From Planctomycetaceae bacterium (lineage in GTDB: Bacteria; Planctomycetota; Planctomycetia; Planctomycetales; Planctomycetaceae): a stretch of DNA of 64,000 nt. The translations under genes and the position numbers were made by a program. Numbering within the stretch: position 1 is the stretch's first letter; every line of letters starts with the position of its first letter. The stretch is taken from positions 56,451 to 120,450 of the forward strand of contig JABURQ010000097.1 of the NCBI GenBank assembly GCA_014762625.1. Direction: 5' to 3'. The notes below the pieces were generated by a model. That model made no database searches, had not been told where the DNA came from, and saw only the letters and a list, made by a program, of their open reading frames with translations. Positions 39,361 to 48,737 of this stretch are shown in pieces.

Positions 39361-40590
39361 ATGAACGAATCGACTCGATACGCTCATAACGCCTTACGCG
39401 AAGAGATTCAGTCACTGTCGGATGTTGTCGCCCCGGCGAAATTGATCGACTTACTTCTGGAACGAGCATTCCAGAATCGCGCGACCGATATTCATTTCGA
39501 CCCTCTCCCGTCCGGACTACGCATCCGACTGCGGGTGGATGGACTGTTGCACGATATCATCAACCTTCCGGAGGCGATGAAAAATCAGGTCATCTCGCGG
39601 CTGAAATTGATGGCCAATATGAACATTACCGAACATCGCTACGCGCAAGACGGTCGTATCTCAGTCACGATCTTGGAAAACAATCGCGACATCCGCGTGG
39701 GAGGCGGACCGACCATTTACGGCGAACGTCTGGTCTTACGATTGATGCCCGATCAGAAATCGTTCAGCAAACTTTCGGAACTCGGATTGAGTGACGACCA
39801 ACTCAATACTGTCCAGAAAGCTCTTGAGTTCCCCTACGGCATGATCTTGAGTGTCGGCCCGGTCGGATCGGGAAAGACGACGACTCTTTACGGTTGTCTC
39901 GAACAATTGAATCTTCCCGAGAAAAGCCTCGCCACGATTGAAGACCCTGTCGAACGAAAAATGATGGGGATCAATCAAATCCAGGCCGAACCAAATATCG
40001 ACTTCGGATTCGTCGAAGCGTTGAAGGGACTTCTGCGGCAAGACCCGAACGTGATAATGATCGGTGAAATCCGTGATTCAGAAACGGCCCAGATCGCGTC
40101 CCGCGCGTCTCTCACCGGTATTCTCGCTCTCAGCACGCTCCACGCCAACGATTCCTCTTCGGTGGTGGGAATCTTTCGCGAGTTTGGGATCAAGCCGCTG
40201 TTTGTCGCCGACAGTATCCGTTGTATCATCGCGCAGCGATTGATCCGAAAAATCTGCGACCACTGTCAGGAAAGTTTTGATCCGGATGAAGTGATGCTTG
40301 CTGAACTTGGTTTGTCTTCCGCCTCGGAACTCGACCGCCCTCTCGTCCGGGGGACAGGATGCGATCAGTGCTTCGGAACCGGATATCTCGGACGCACCGG
40401 AATTTTTGAAGTGATGATGAACACATCCGAGATTCGATCCGCGATTCTGCACGGAAAAAGTCCGGGGGAAATTCGCGAGATCTCCAAACAAGGCGGCATG
40501 TTGACTCTCGAAGATTGCGCGCGTCAAAAAGTGCTGAATGGTGAAACAACGCTAAACGAATTCCACCGGGTACTCGCCACCCAGATGTGA
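39361..40590 (+). CDS. GspE/PulE-type secretion ATPase lacking the N-terminal GspE_N domain
   Basis: Walker A GPVGSGKTTTLYG, VIMIGEIRDSETAQIASRASLTG, zinc motif CDHC...CDQC. Confidence 0.92.
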   Translation: MNESTRYAHNALREEIQSLSDVVAPAKLIDLLLERAFQNRATDIHFDPLPSGLRIRLRVDGLLHDIINLPEAMKNQVISRLKLMANMNITEHRYAQDGRISVTILENNRDIRVGGGPTIYGERLVLRLMPDQKSFSKLSELGLSDDQLNTVQKALEFPYGMILSVGPVGSGKTTTLYGCLEQLNLPEKSLATIEDPVERKMMGINQIQAEPNIDFGFVEALKGLLRQDPNVIMIGEIRDSETAQIASRASLTGILALSTLHANDSSSVVGIFREFGIKPLFVADSIRCIIAQRLIRKICDHCQESFDPDEVMLAELGLSSASELDRPLVRGTGCDQCFGTGYLGRTGIFEVMMNTSEIRSAILHGKSPGEIREISKQGGMLTLEDCARQKVLNGETTLNEFHRVLATQM

Positions 40591-40689
40591 GAAGTCCGTT
40601 TGGAGCCGGAATTTGAAAATCTGACTCACACGAATCAACCGCAATCGCTACAGTAGTAGAAGATCAATGTCTTCGTGAGGCAAAGCGTT

Positions 40690-40887
40690 ATGTGGTGGTG
40701 GATGCTGTTACTGATTCCGATCATCATTCCTGCCGGGATTGTCGGCCTGATGCTGATTGTCTCGATGGTAGACGCGGCCGAATCATCCAGTTTCGCCTCT
40801 ACCGCCAAACTCGAATGCTACCATTGCGGACAGGAAACCAACGCCCAGCATCGGAAATGCCGACATTGCGGCGGCGAATTGCAATAA
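40690..40887 (+). CDS. Small membrane protein with C-terminal zinc ribbon
   Basis: MWWWMLLLIPIIIPAGIVGLMLIVSM; CYHCGQETNAQHRKCRHCGGEL; ORF opens at 40675. Confidence 0.7.
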   Translation: MWWWMLLLIPIIIPAGIVGLMLIVSMVDAAESSSFASTAKLECYHCGQETNAQHRKCRHCGGELQ

Positions 40888-40904
40888 TCACAGAGAAAAG
40901 TTCC

Positions 40905-41261
40905 ATGGAAAAGACCGCCCACTATCACATCGTCGATTTTACGGAAATCCCCGGAGTTCCATGCCCCTGCGGAACCGCCAAACGTGGATTTGCCGACGTT
41001 CCCGCGGCTCCCGGAACGATCCACGTCACGGAAATCACTTCTGACGCCAAAACCCACTACCACAAAAAATTGACCGAAACGTACTATTTCCTCGAATGCG
41101 GTCCCGATGCCAAAATGGAACTCGACGACGATGTCATCGATGTGAAACCGGGAATGTGCGTCATGATCCCCCCGGGAGTTCGCCATCGCGCGGTTGGCCC
41201 GATGAAAATCCTCAACATCGTCTACCCCAAATTCGATCCCGAAGACGAGTGGTTTGAGTGA
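40905..41261 (+). CDS. Cupin-domain protein
   Basis: THYHKKLTETYYFLECGPDAKMELDDDVIDVKPGMCVMIPPGVRHRAVGP; ATG at 40905 within ORF 40692..41261. Confidence 0.88.
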   Translation: MEKTAHYHIVDFTEIPGVPCPCGTAKRGFADVPAAPGTIHVTEITSDAKTHYHKKLTETYYFLECGPDAKMELDDDVIDVKPGMCVMIPPGVRHRAVGPMKILNIVYPKFDPEDEWFE

Positions 41262-41378
41262 AACGAGGTGGGAAGTACGGTTCTCGCCGTCTCCTGAATC
41301 CTCTACTCACAATCGAGCGTAGGTGCTAAGATGACTCTGCTACCCCCGCTTAGAATGGATTCGAAGACGGAGAATAAG

Positions 41379-42764
41379 ATGCCCCGCACGTCACATTTTA
41401 AATTGCTGCTGACCGGGATCCTGCTGCTTCTGACGGCAGGCACGCGAATTGCATCCGCTCAGGACGAACAGCCAGAAGAGTCATCGCGCCCCACCTACGT
41501 TCTCACCGAGAGCAACCTCCCTGGGAAAACTTTCGCCGTCAAGTACGATCTGGATGTCACCGGACAAGTCGAGGAACGAGTCCCCGATAACGAAACCCGA
41601 ACGTTCAAAATCGAGAGCATGGCCACACTCAAGTACTCGGATCGGCACCTTCCATCTGCCGGTCGTAACGAAGCCGCGTTGCGTTCCATTCGGTATTTCG
41701 ACCAACATCAAACCGACGTCACCATCGGTGACCGTAAGACCGAGCTTCGGCTCCCTCAAAAAAACCGGCTGTTTGTTGTGGAAGGTCGAAACTTCGAACT
41801 GCTTTATTATCCTCCTTCCGCCCTGCTCTCGGCCAACGTCCTCGAACAACTCCGCATTCCCTTCGACTCCCTCGCCAGTCTCGGTCTGCTCCCGCGAACC
41901 GCCGTTAAGCAGGGTGACAACTGGAAGCCGGAAACCTGGGCCTTGCAACTGTTGACCGGCGTCGAGGCGATTCTGAAACAGGAATGCCTTTGCACGCTCA
42001 CCAAAGTGGACGGGAATATCGCGTTTGTGAAGTTTGAAGGGAAAGTTTCCGGCGGTCGCTTCGGTGCCGCTACCGCAGTCCGATTCATCGGTCAGTACGA
42101 GTTCGACCTCGATCGCAAATACCTCCGCGATCTCGTCGTCAGCCAAACCGAGAACAGCAGTATCAGCCCCGTCTCACCGGGGCTGGACGTCGCCGCCAAC
42201 ATTCACTTCACCCGGACCCCGCAATCCTCGCATCCACAATTGAGGGACAAACTCGCCGCGTCGATTCCCCTCGATCCCGACCCAGTTCGCTTGCTGCTGG
42301 CGTACACCTCTCCGTGGGAAGCGCGCTTACTGCACACTCGCAACTGGCACGTCATTCCCGGCAAATTTGTCCTGCTGAGACTGATGGATAGCGGAAGTCT
42401 GATCACTCAGGGAACCATGATGGGGCTCCCCAAAATGGAACCTGGCAAACACGTCCCCGAAGAACAGTTCCAGAAAGACATTGTCCGCTCGTTGGGGAAA
42501 AAATTATCGAAGGTTCAATCCGCCGAAGAAATCGAGACCACAGACGGACGATTTCTCTACCGCGTGATTGCGAACGGTAATTCCAACGGTCGCGCCATGA
42601 CTTGGATTTATTATCTGGCCGCGCACCCCGATGGGCGACAGGTCTCGTTCGTTTTCTCGACGGAAAGCGAGTTGATGGAGACGCTCAACGAACGGGACAT
42701 CGATCTCATCCGAACCATCCAATGGCCGAAAGCGGAAACGCCAACGCGCGCGGTTTCGGATTGA
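41379..42764 (+). CDS. Hypothetical secreted protein
   Basis: Signal peptide LLLTGILLLLTAGTRIASAQ; no family recognised. Confidence 0.7.
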   Translation: MPRTSHFKLLLTGILLLLTAGTRIASAQDEQPEESSRPTYVLTESNLPGKTFAVKYDLDVTGQVEERVPDNETRTFKIESMATLKYSDRHLPSAGRNEAALRSIRYFDQHQTDVTIGDRKTELRLPQKNRLFVVEGRNFELLYYPPSALLSANVLEQLRIPFDSLASLGLLPRTAVKQGDNWKPETWALQLLTGVEAILKQECLCTLTKVDGNIAFVKFEGKVSGGRFGAATAVRFIGQYEFDLDRKYLRDLVVSQTENSSISPVSPGLDVAANIHFTRTPQSSHPQLRDKLAASIPLDPDPVRLLLAYTSPWEARLLHTRNWHVIPGKFVLLRLMDSGSLITQGTMMGLPKMEPGKHVPEEQFQKDIVRSLGKKLSKVQSAEEIETTDGRFLYRVIANGNSNGRAMTWIYYLAAHPDGRQVSFVFSTESELMETLNERDIDLIRTIQWPKAETPTRAVSD

Positions 42765-43151
42765 TCAATTCTCTCCGACGAGCGTAACGCCTTCGACTTC
42801 GTCAACAATGAACGGGCCGTGCTCTTTGCCTGTTTCGGATTCGATCAGCACTAACTTTCCTTGCTGGCTTTTTCGGCCTTCCGGGAAACCGGTGACGCTG
42901 CGACCGTCTTTGAGAGAGACCGTCACTTCAGCGGTTTCATTGACGCCGGTCAGACCTTCGTGGGTGAGCACGGGAAAGCGTTCCCACGCCCACGTCCAGA
43001 GCGTCATTTCGGGAGCGACTTTGCCACCGATATCGAGCCATTCCTGTTCGGCTCGTTTGAGATCTTTCAAACTCGCCTGCCGACACCAAGGGCGCAAGAC
43101 CGTTTCGATCCATTCCTTGCGGGATTCGATCATCTCTTCAAACGACGACAT
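42765..43151 (-). CDS. Hypothetical protein
   Basis: Compact ORF (MSSFEEMIESRKEWIETVLRPWCRQ...) filling the gap; converges with the upstream gene. Confidence 0.6.
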   Translation of the reverse strand: MSSFEEMIESRKEWIETVLRPWCRQASLKDLKRAEQEWLDIGGKVAPEMTLWTWAWERFPVLTHEGLTGVNETAEVTVSLKDGRSVTGFPEGRKSQQGKLVLIESETGKEHGPFIVDEVEGVTLVGEN

Positions 43152-43283
43152 AACGTCTTTCAATCAACGGGCAGTTCAGAAGAATAAGCCTCTATTGTTG
43201 TCGATTGAAGCGATTTCGCAAGTAACCGATCGTTGATCTGATCGCCGTGCGTTGATATGAACGCTAACCCACGCCCTGAAAAG

Positions 43284-44324
43284 TCATACCTTCGGAGCGA
43301 CCAGCGGCTCCAATTCCCCCTGCAACTCCCACAGGGCAATCTTGCCGTGACCGACGGTGTAAAGCGTGCGGAAATCCTCACTGAAACTCATCCCGTGCAC
43401 GTGCATGGGAGCTTTTTCGGTTATGATTTCCTTACCGTCTTCCATGTTGTAGATCGAGACGAAGCCGCCATGATCGCCTCCCGCCGCGACGAGCCATTTG
43501 CCGTCGGGGGAGAATTGGAGTTGTTCGACGAGTCCTTTGAATTTGTCGTTCTCGATTTCAAATTTGCGTTCGCCCGCCTGCCAGTCGAAGACTTCGATCC
43601 GATGCGGTCCCCCGAGGTGGTCGATGTTGCCGATCTTTCCGATGCCACCGACCGCCAGCATGCCGCCATCGTCACTGAATGCCAGAGACCGGATTCCCCC
43701 TATCGAGTGCCGTCGAGCGCGCGGATCCCACGTGTACATGACAGGCGCTTCGAGTTGTGAGACCTGTTCGCCGTTCTCCGCATTCCAGATGACGATTTTC
43801 CCCACACGATCGCCGGTCGCGATAAATTGACCGTCGGCAGAAATCGCCACCGCATAGAGCATCGAGGGATAATTGTGGGGTGTCTGGGGATCATGCCCCG
43901 AGAGCGTGCGAATTTTCTGTCCGTCAGCGACCGACCACAAATGAGCCTGCATATCGTCGGCGACACTGATCACGTATTCGCCACTGGGAGCGGCGATCAC
44001 GTTCCGAATCCAGAGTTCGTGAGCCGGTACTTTGCGGACGATCGAATGATCGGCGGTATTCCACCAGATGAGTTGTTTATCGAAGCCTCCCGTCACCAGC
44101 ACATCTCCCGCGAGAGCCGCTCCTGTCACGTAACTATTGTGACCGTCTTCAGCGAGAGGAGTCAGCTCGGGGTTATCGGCGTTCGAATCGAACTGATGCA
44201 CTTTGAAGTCGGAATTTCCAACGAACAATGTCGACGACTCGGGACGTCGAGCCAGGCAGAAGTTGACACCTTTGGTGCCGTAGTCTTTTTTCTGCTTGAG
44301 TGTATTGGGGTCAATATTTGCCAT
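43284..44324 (-). CDS. WD40 repeat protein
   Basis: Repeated WD-like units (VISVADDMQAHLWSVADGQ, FIATGDRVGKIVIWNAENGE, WLVAAGGDHGGFVSIYNMEDGK). Confidence 0.85.
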   Translation of the reverse strand: MANIDPNTLKQKKDYGTKGVNFCLARRPESSTLFVGNSDFKVHQFDSNADNPELTPLAEDGHNSYVTGAALAGDVLVTGGFDKQLIWWNTADHSIVRKVPAHELWIRNVIAAPSGEYVISVADDMQAHLWSVADGQKIRTLSGHDPQTPHNYPSMLYAVAISADGQFIATGDRVGKIVIWNAENGEQVSQLEAPVMYTWDPRARRHSIGGIRSLAFSDDGGMLAVGGIGKIGNIDHLGGPHRIEVFDWQAGERKFEIENDKFKGLVEQLQFSPDGKWLVAAGGDHGGFVSIYNMEDGKEIITEKAPMHVHGMSFSEDFRTLYTVGHGKIALWELQGELEPLVAPKV

Positions 44325-44380
44325 GATATGCACCCTGAAGGTTTCAGAGAGTGATTGTAGATCTGAAATGGAAGACAGTT

Positions 44381-45661
44381 CTAGGCGAGGACCTCTTCGA
44401 TCGGTTCGTGACCGAAGTCGGTAATCGGAATCGGTCGCGAACCCTGGTGATATTCTTTCTGCCAGTCGATGCCGACGGCGGAGAAGATCGTCGCAAATAA
44501 ATCACCGGCTCCCACTTCTCCCTCGGCAACGGTGTTGCCGTCCGGATCGGTCTTCCCGAACACGGTACCGCCCTTGATACCGCACCCGGACAACGAGCAA
44601 CTCCAGGCGGAAGCGAAGTGATCGCGTCCGAGCGAGGGATTGATTCTCGGGGTTCGACCGAATTCCCCCAGCGTGATGACCAGAGTTTTCTCGAGCAGTC
44701 CCCGTTGTTCGAGATCGGAAAGCAACGCCGACATCGCCTGATCCAGATCGGCACACAACTCGCGATGTGTCTCGAAGTTCTGACCGTGACTATCCCACCA
44801 GGCGCGAGCCACTTTCACAAACGGCACGCCCGCTTCAACGAGGCGTCGAGCAATCAGACATTGCTGCTGAAATTGCGTCGGCCCGTAAAAGGCTCGCATC
44901 GCGGAGGATTCTTCTTCAACATCGAACAACCGTTCGCTTGACATGAGACCTCGCACACGCTGGTACGCGGAGGTCTGCGAACTCACGACGAGTGATTGAC
45001 GCTGGGACTGAAAGCGTTCCGCCAAGAGCTGCCGTAACTCGGCACGCTGCTTGTGATCGAGATCGCTCACCTGCTCGAGACGGGAGAGATTGGGAGGCAT
45101 GACGTCCTCGGTGAGGAACATCGGAGCATATCGACCGCCCAGAAAACCGGATGTCCCGTTTCGTCGCCCTTCCGTCGAGGAATAAATCGAGACGTAATCG
45201 GGGACCTTGCTGTCTTTGCGTCCCAGTTCGCGGGCGATGATCGCTCCCAGATCGGGAAACTCGATTCCCGCTTCGGGCCGGCGCCCCGTCCCCATCAGAT
45301 TGAAGCCGCCGCCGTGGTCGGCAATCTTCGTATTCAAGGACCGAATAATGGCGGTCGTTTCCATCTGCTGAGCCATCTTGGGCAATAGCTCAGAAATTTC
45401 GACCCCCGGCTGGTTCGTTTTGATTTTGTCGTAAGGACCACCGGTTTCACGTCCCGGTTTGGGATCCCAGGTTTCAAACTGACTCGCTCCTCCCGCCAGC
45501 CATAGCAGGATGACGCTTTTCTGCTGCCGCTTCAGTTCTTCCGCAAACAGCGGATCCTTGAGCACATTCAACACCGTCATGTCGGCAGCCATCGCCCCGG
45601 TTCCCGCGGCGACTGTGCCGAGAAAACGGCGTCGGTTGAATTGTGACTGATCGATTGTCAT
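44381..45661 (-). CDS. DUF1501 domain-containing protein
   Basis: Leader NRRRFLGTVAAGTGAMAADMT; LLWLAGGASQFETWDPKPG; LGEFGRTPRINPSLGRDHF. Confidence 0.92.
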   Translation of the reverse strand: MTIDQSQFNRRRFLGTVAAGTGAMAADMTVLNVLKDPLFAEELKRQQKSVILLWLAGGASQFETWDPKPGRETGGPYDKIKTNQPGVEISELLPKMAQQMETTAIIRSLNTKIADHGGGFNLMGTGRRPEAGIEFPDLGAIIARELGRKDSKVPDYVSIYSSTEGRRNGTSGFLGGRYAPMFLTEDVMPPNLSRLEQVSDLDHKQRAELRQLLAERFQSQRQSLVVSSQTSAYQRVRGLMSSERLFDVEEESSAMRAFYGPTQFQQQCLIARRLVEAGVPFVKVARAWWDSHGQNFETHRELCADLDQAMSALLSDLEQRGLLEKTLVITLGEFGRTPRINPSLGRDHFASAWSCSLSGCGIKGGTVFGKTDPDGNTVAEGEVGAGDLFATIFSAVGIDWQKEYHQGSRPIPITDFGHEPIEEVLA

Positions 45662-45705
45662 ATCGTATTCCTTTGCCTGATGAGTCGAGGACTCGAAGAC
45701 ATTGG

Positions 45706-47358
45706 TTAAAAATTGAATCGCATCTCGGGACTTGTAATGAGCGCCCAGAGAATCTGTTTCAAACCGTCCACCGGTCGATCTTCCCGTTCCTGGAGATAGT
45801 CAAGAAACTCGACCATCTCGGCGACATCCGGTTCGCGACCGAGGGTCGAGCGGATCGCCGTTCGAATCTGTTCCTCGGGGCTTTCCAGTTTCTTCAGATA
45901 ACCAATCAGTTTGTCGCCCGAATCCCGCAGGTAATCGTTTTCAATCCGCGCGTTATTGCTGAACAGTAACGCCTCATCGACGCTCACCTGAAAATGCTCG
46001 CCGGGTAGTTCCAGTTGATCCGCCATTCCCTCCGCCGTATTTTCATAACGCTGACGGAAGTCGGCCCACTTTTCGTCTTCGACGGAGGTCGGCAAGTTCT
46101 CCGGCGAGGTACAGGAAATCAACAGCGACAGTGAATATTGTCGGGGGGTCAGCGGTCGCACTTCGCTTACTGCAAAAAACCACGGCTGAGGTCGCTCTCC
46201 CTCCCCGCTCCATTCACTCGACCGAGCATACGCTTCGCTCATCACGATGCCGCCGAGCAGGCGTTTCAGATCGTATTTGTGAGCGACCAAATCCCGTTCC
46301 AACCATTTGAGAAGTTGCGGGTGGCTGGGCATGTTGCCGGAATGATTCTGATCGGGAGGATCGATGATGCCGCTCCCGAAGAGCGACTTCCACATCCGAT
46401 TGACGATCGATTGCGCGAAGAACGACTGATTCTCTTCGGCGAGCGCCAGTTTCACGAACTCCTCGCGCGGACTGAATTCCGGTTCCGGAACTGGAGCATC
46501 CTCTTCCTTCTGAGCTGCTTTAATCAGTTCGTTTCGTTTCTTCCGTTCTTCGTCACTGACCTCACTCTTCGGTTCTTCGATGTTCGCCCCCGTGAGGAAC
46601 ATGAACTGAGCGGTTTTCTCGTCTCCCTCCGTCGTGCGAAACTTCATCTCGCCGTCATACTTCTCCGCCAGTCGGCCCGACTTTGTCTGATAGGTTCGAC
46701 TGAAGAACGACGCGAAACCGAAGTAATGATCCTGCTTCCATTCCCACACCAGCGGATGATCGTGACATTGAGCGCAATTGATGCTCACGCCGAAAAACAG
46801 CTTGCTCGTATCATTCGTCATCTTGTTGACATCTTTGATGCGACTCGCCAGAAACTCTTTGGCGGCAGCCGTCTCTTCATTCGATCCATCGGCCAGCATC
46901 ATCTCGCGGAACATCTGATCCCACGGTTTGTCCTGTTGCACGGACGTCAGCAAATACTCCCGCCACTCATTGTTCTTTTTGATCGGAGCCAGCAAAAGTT
47001 CATCGAGTCGATTGCGTTGATGAAACGCAAAATCGGGCGACGCCAGCAAACGATCGACCAACTTCTGTTTCTTGCCGGGATCGTCTGATGACAGATAGGC
47101 ATCCTGCTCGTGTACGGTTGGAACGCGACCTGCCAGATCGAGGGTCACGCGCCTCAAAAAGGCGGCGTCACTAACCGGGGGCGCGGGGGTAATTTCTTCT
47201 TCAGCGAGCGTCGCGTTGATGTAATGATCGATGGCTTGAGGAATCGACGTTTCCGGCGCGAGCAACTCTTCCTCCGCATTGGCGGAGGTCATCGTGCTGA
47301 GAAACAACGCCAGCAGCACGCTCAAGCGTCGAAAATAAATGAACTCAGGCAGCATCAT
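45706..47358 (-). CDS. DUF1549/DUF1553 domain-containing protein
   Basis: FLRRVTLDLAGRVPT; CAQCHDHPLVWEWKQDHYFG; FAQSIVNRMWKSLFG; ORF opens at 47469. Confidence 0.9.
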   Translation of the reverse strand: MMLPEFIYFRRLSVLLALFLSTMTSANAEEELLAPETSIPQAIDHYINATLAEEEITPAPPVSDAAFLRRVTLDLAGRVPTVHEQDAYLSSDDPGKKQKLVDRLLASPDFAFHQRNRLDELLLAPIKKNNEWREYLLTSVQQDKPWDQMFREMMLADGSNEETAAAKEFLASRIKDVNKMTNDTSKLFFGVSINCAQCHDHPLVWEWKQDHYFGFASFFSRTYQTKSGRLAEKYDGEMKFRTTEGDEKTAQFMFLTGANIEEPKSEVSDEERKKRNELIKAAQKEEDAPVPEPEFSPREEFVKLALAEENQSFFAQSIVNRMWKSLFGSGIIDPPDQNHSGNMPSHPQLLKWLERDLVAHKYDLKRLLGGIVMSEAYARSSEWSGEGERPQPWFFAVSEVRPLTPRQYSLSLLISCTSPENLPTSVEDEKWADFRQRYENTAEGMADQLELPGEHFQVSVDEALLFSNNARIENDYLRDSGDKLIGYLKKLESPEEQIRTAIRSTLGREPDVAEMVEFLDYLQEREDRPVDGLKQILWALITSPEMRFNF

Positions 47359-47574
47359 GAGGTGGGCTCCGCTGCGGCAGGACACTGAAACCGTTGGTGA
47401 GAACGGTAGGGGTGTATCAATCAGGTGGGTGGAGAACGACCGCGATCGTCCCAAATCTTCACTCGACATAAATCGTGGTTCCTCAGAACCTTAAATCATG
47501 ATCGAGCGATAGATCCGTAATACTAGATATTAACAGTGCCTGATGTATCGGACAACAACTTTTTACGGCGGGCA

Positions 47575-47847
47575 GAGCTTCCCGAACCCGTAAAGTTTCG
47601 CAGGTTGCAATAGAGTCTTTGATAGTAGGAACTTAGCAGTAATTTGCTCTAACACCGGGAACTGCGGCAAACTTTCCAGAACGGGAGGAAGAACTCACTT
47701 CTCTTGTGTTTTAAGCGGTTAACAAGTACCTTTGAACCCAGAAGACGAGCGTTGACGCGACGCCAGATGGAACTCGAGTCTCGCGTTACTTCGGCCGAAC
47801 TACACCGAGACTCCGCCATGTCCACACACCATGGCGGATTTTTTTAT
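47575..47847 (+). ncRNA. Candidate structured RNA of unassigned class, ending in an intrinsic terminator
   Basis: Nested complementary segments over 47575-47696, a second hairpin 47776-47813 and a terminator at 47812-47847; no plus-strand CDS upstream. Confidence 0.4.
47812..47846 (+). terminator. Plus-strand intrinsic terminator in intergenic region
   Basis: TCCGCCATG-9 nt-CATGGCGGA followed by TTTTTTT. Confidence 0.75.
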
Positions 47848-48077
47848 GCGCGGACTGATTGCAGCAGTTCCTGTTTGACTTCTTCCCAGCTTCGTCCACT
47901 CTGGGGATTCTGGTGGTGATCAGCGATACGACGCTCAAGCTCTTGCTTTTGTGCGTCCGTTAACTCGAAGTGATTCTCTTCGTCGGCGACGCTTTCCCAA
48001 ATCTGTTCAACGAGATCGATGCGTTCATTCAGAGAAAGATTTCGTATCTCGGGAGGCAATGTTTGGTCGGACATCAT
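47844..48077 (-). CDS. Addiction-module (antitoxin-like) protein
   Basis: LSLNERIDLVEQIWESVADEENHFELTDAQKQELERRIADHHQNPQSGRSWEEVKQEL, typical of putative addiction module components. Confidence 0.8.
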   Translation of the reverse strand: MMSDQTLPPEIRNLSLNERIDLVEQIWESVADEENHFELTDAQKQELERRIADHHQNPQSGRSWEEVKQELLQSVRA

Positions 48078-48193
48078 AGGAACCTCTTAATGAATAAGCA
48101 GTACATTAATTACAACTGTTCAAGGAGATAACGAACAAGCCCTATTGAATCTCCACGAACTCTGAGATCTCCGCGGTTTGAAATCTGAGTAAC

Positions 48194-48655
48194 TCAGATG
48201 ACTCCACCATGCTCGCGTAAATTTCTTTCCTTGAACTCAATCTTAATCGTGGAACTGGGTTGAGAGTTCAGCAGTTGATTGTCGAGCCAATTTCTGTCTT
48301 CAGTTCGGAAAACCCCTTCTCTCAGATCACCATCACCATGATTCTGAACAAAGCGATTTTTCAATAAGGCCAGACGAAATTGCTCCCTATCATTTGAGTA
48401 ACCAGTGATCGATTGATCAGAAATAGGCATTGTAGCGAAGTATGGCTTCCACTTGGCATTTTGATAGATCACTGAAAATTGTTCGATGACTGAAGAGTCG
48501 GTAATTGTCACCGTTTTCAACTGATCCTCTTCACTCATCACCACGACCAAGACATCAATTGATTCCAAGGACTTGACCGTAGCCTTGTCAGGTCCAAAAA
48601 ACGGAGCTGCACATCCGAAAATCGATAAGACGCTGAGTAGCAACAACGGACGCAT
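48194..48655 (-). CDS. Putative small lipoprotein
   Basis: MRPLLLLSVLSIFGCAAPF signal with lipobox-like Cys; ORF opens at 48682. Confidence 0.6.
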   Translation of the reverse strand: MRPLLLLSVLSIFGCAAPFFGPDKATVKSLESIDVLVVVMSEEDQLKTVTITDSSVIEQFSVIYQNAKWKPYFATMPISDQSITGYSNDREQFRLALLKNRFVQNHGDGDLREGVFRTEDRNWLDNQLLNSQPSSTIKIEFKERNLREHGGVI

Positions 48656-48737
48656 TGATTCGATCTCCCTGACCCGTAACAAAACAGCAAAGTAGAGTTA
48701 ATATGCAGGCCTGTCGAGAGCAATCCAGATTGCTCAA

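Noticed and set aside
46138-47088. 316-aa plus-strand ORF opposite DUF1549/DUF1553
   Set aside because: Antisense shadow of a well-supported family; composition is not protein-like.
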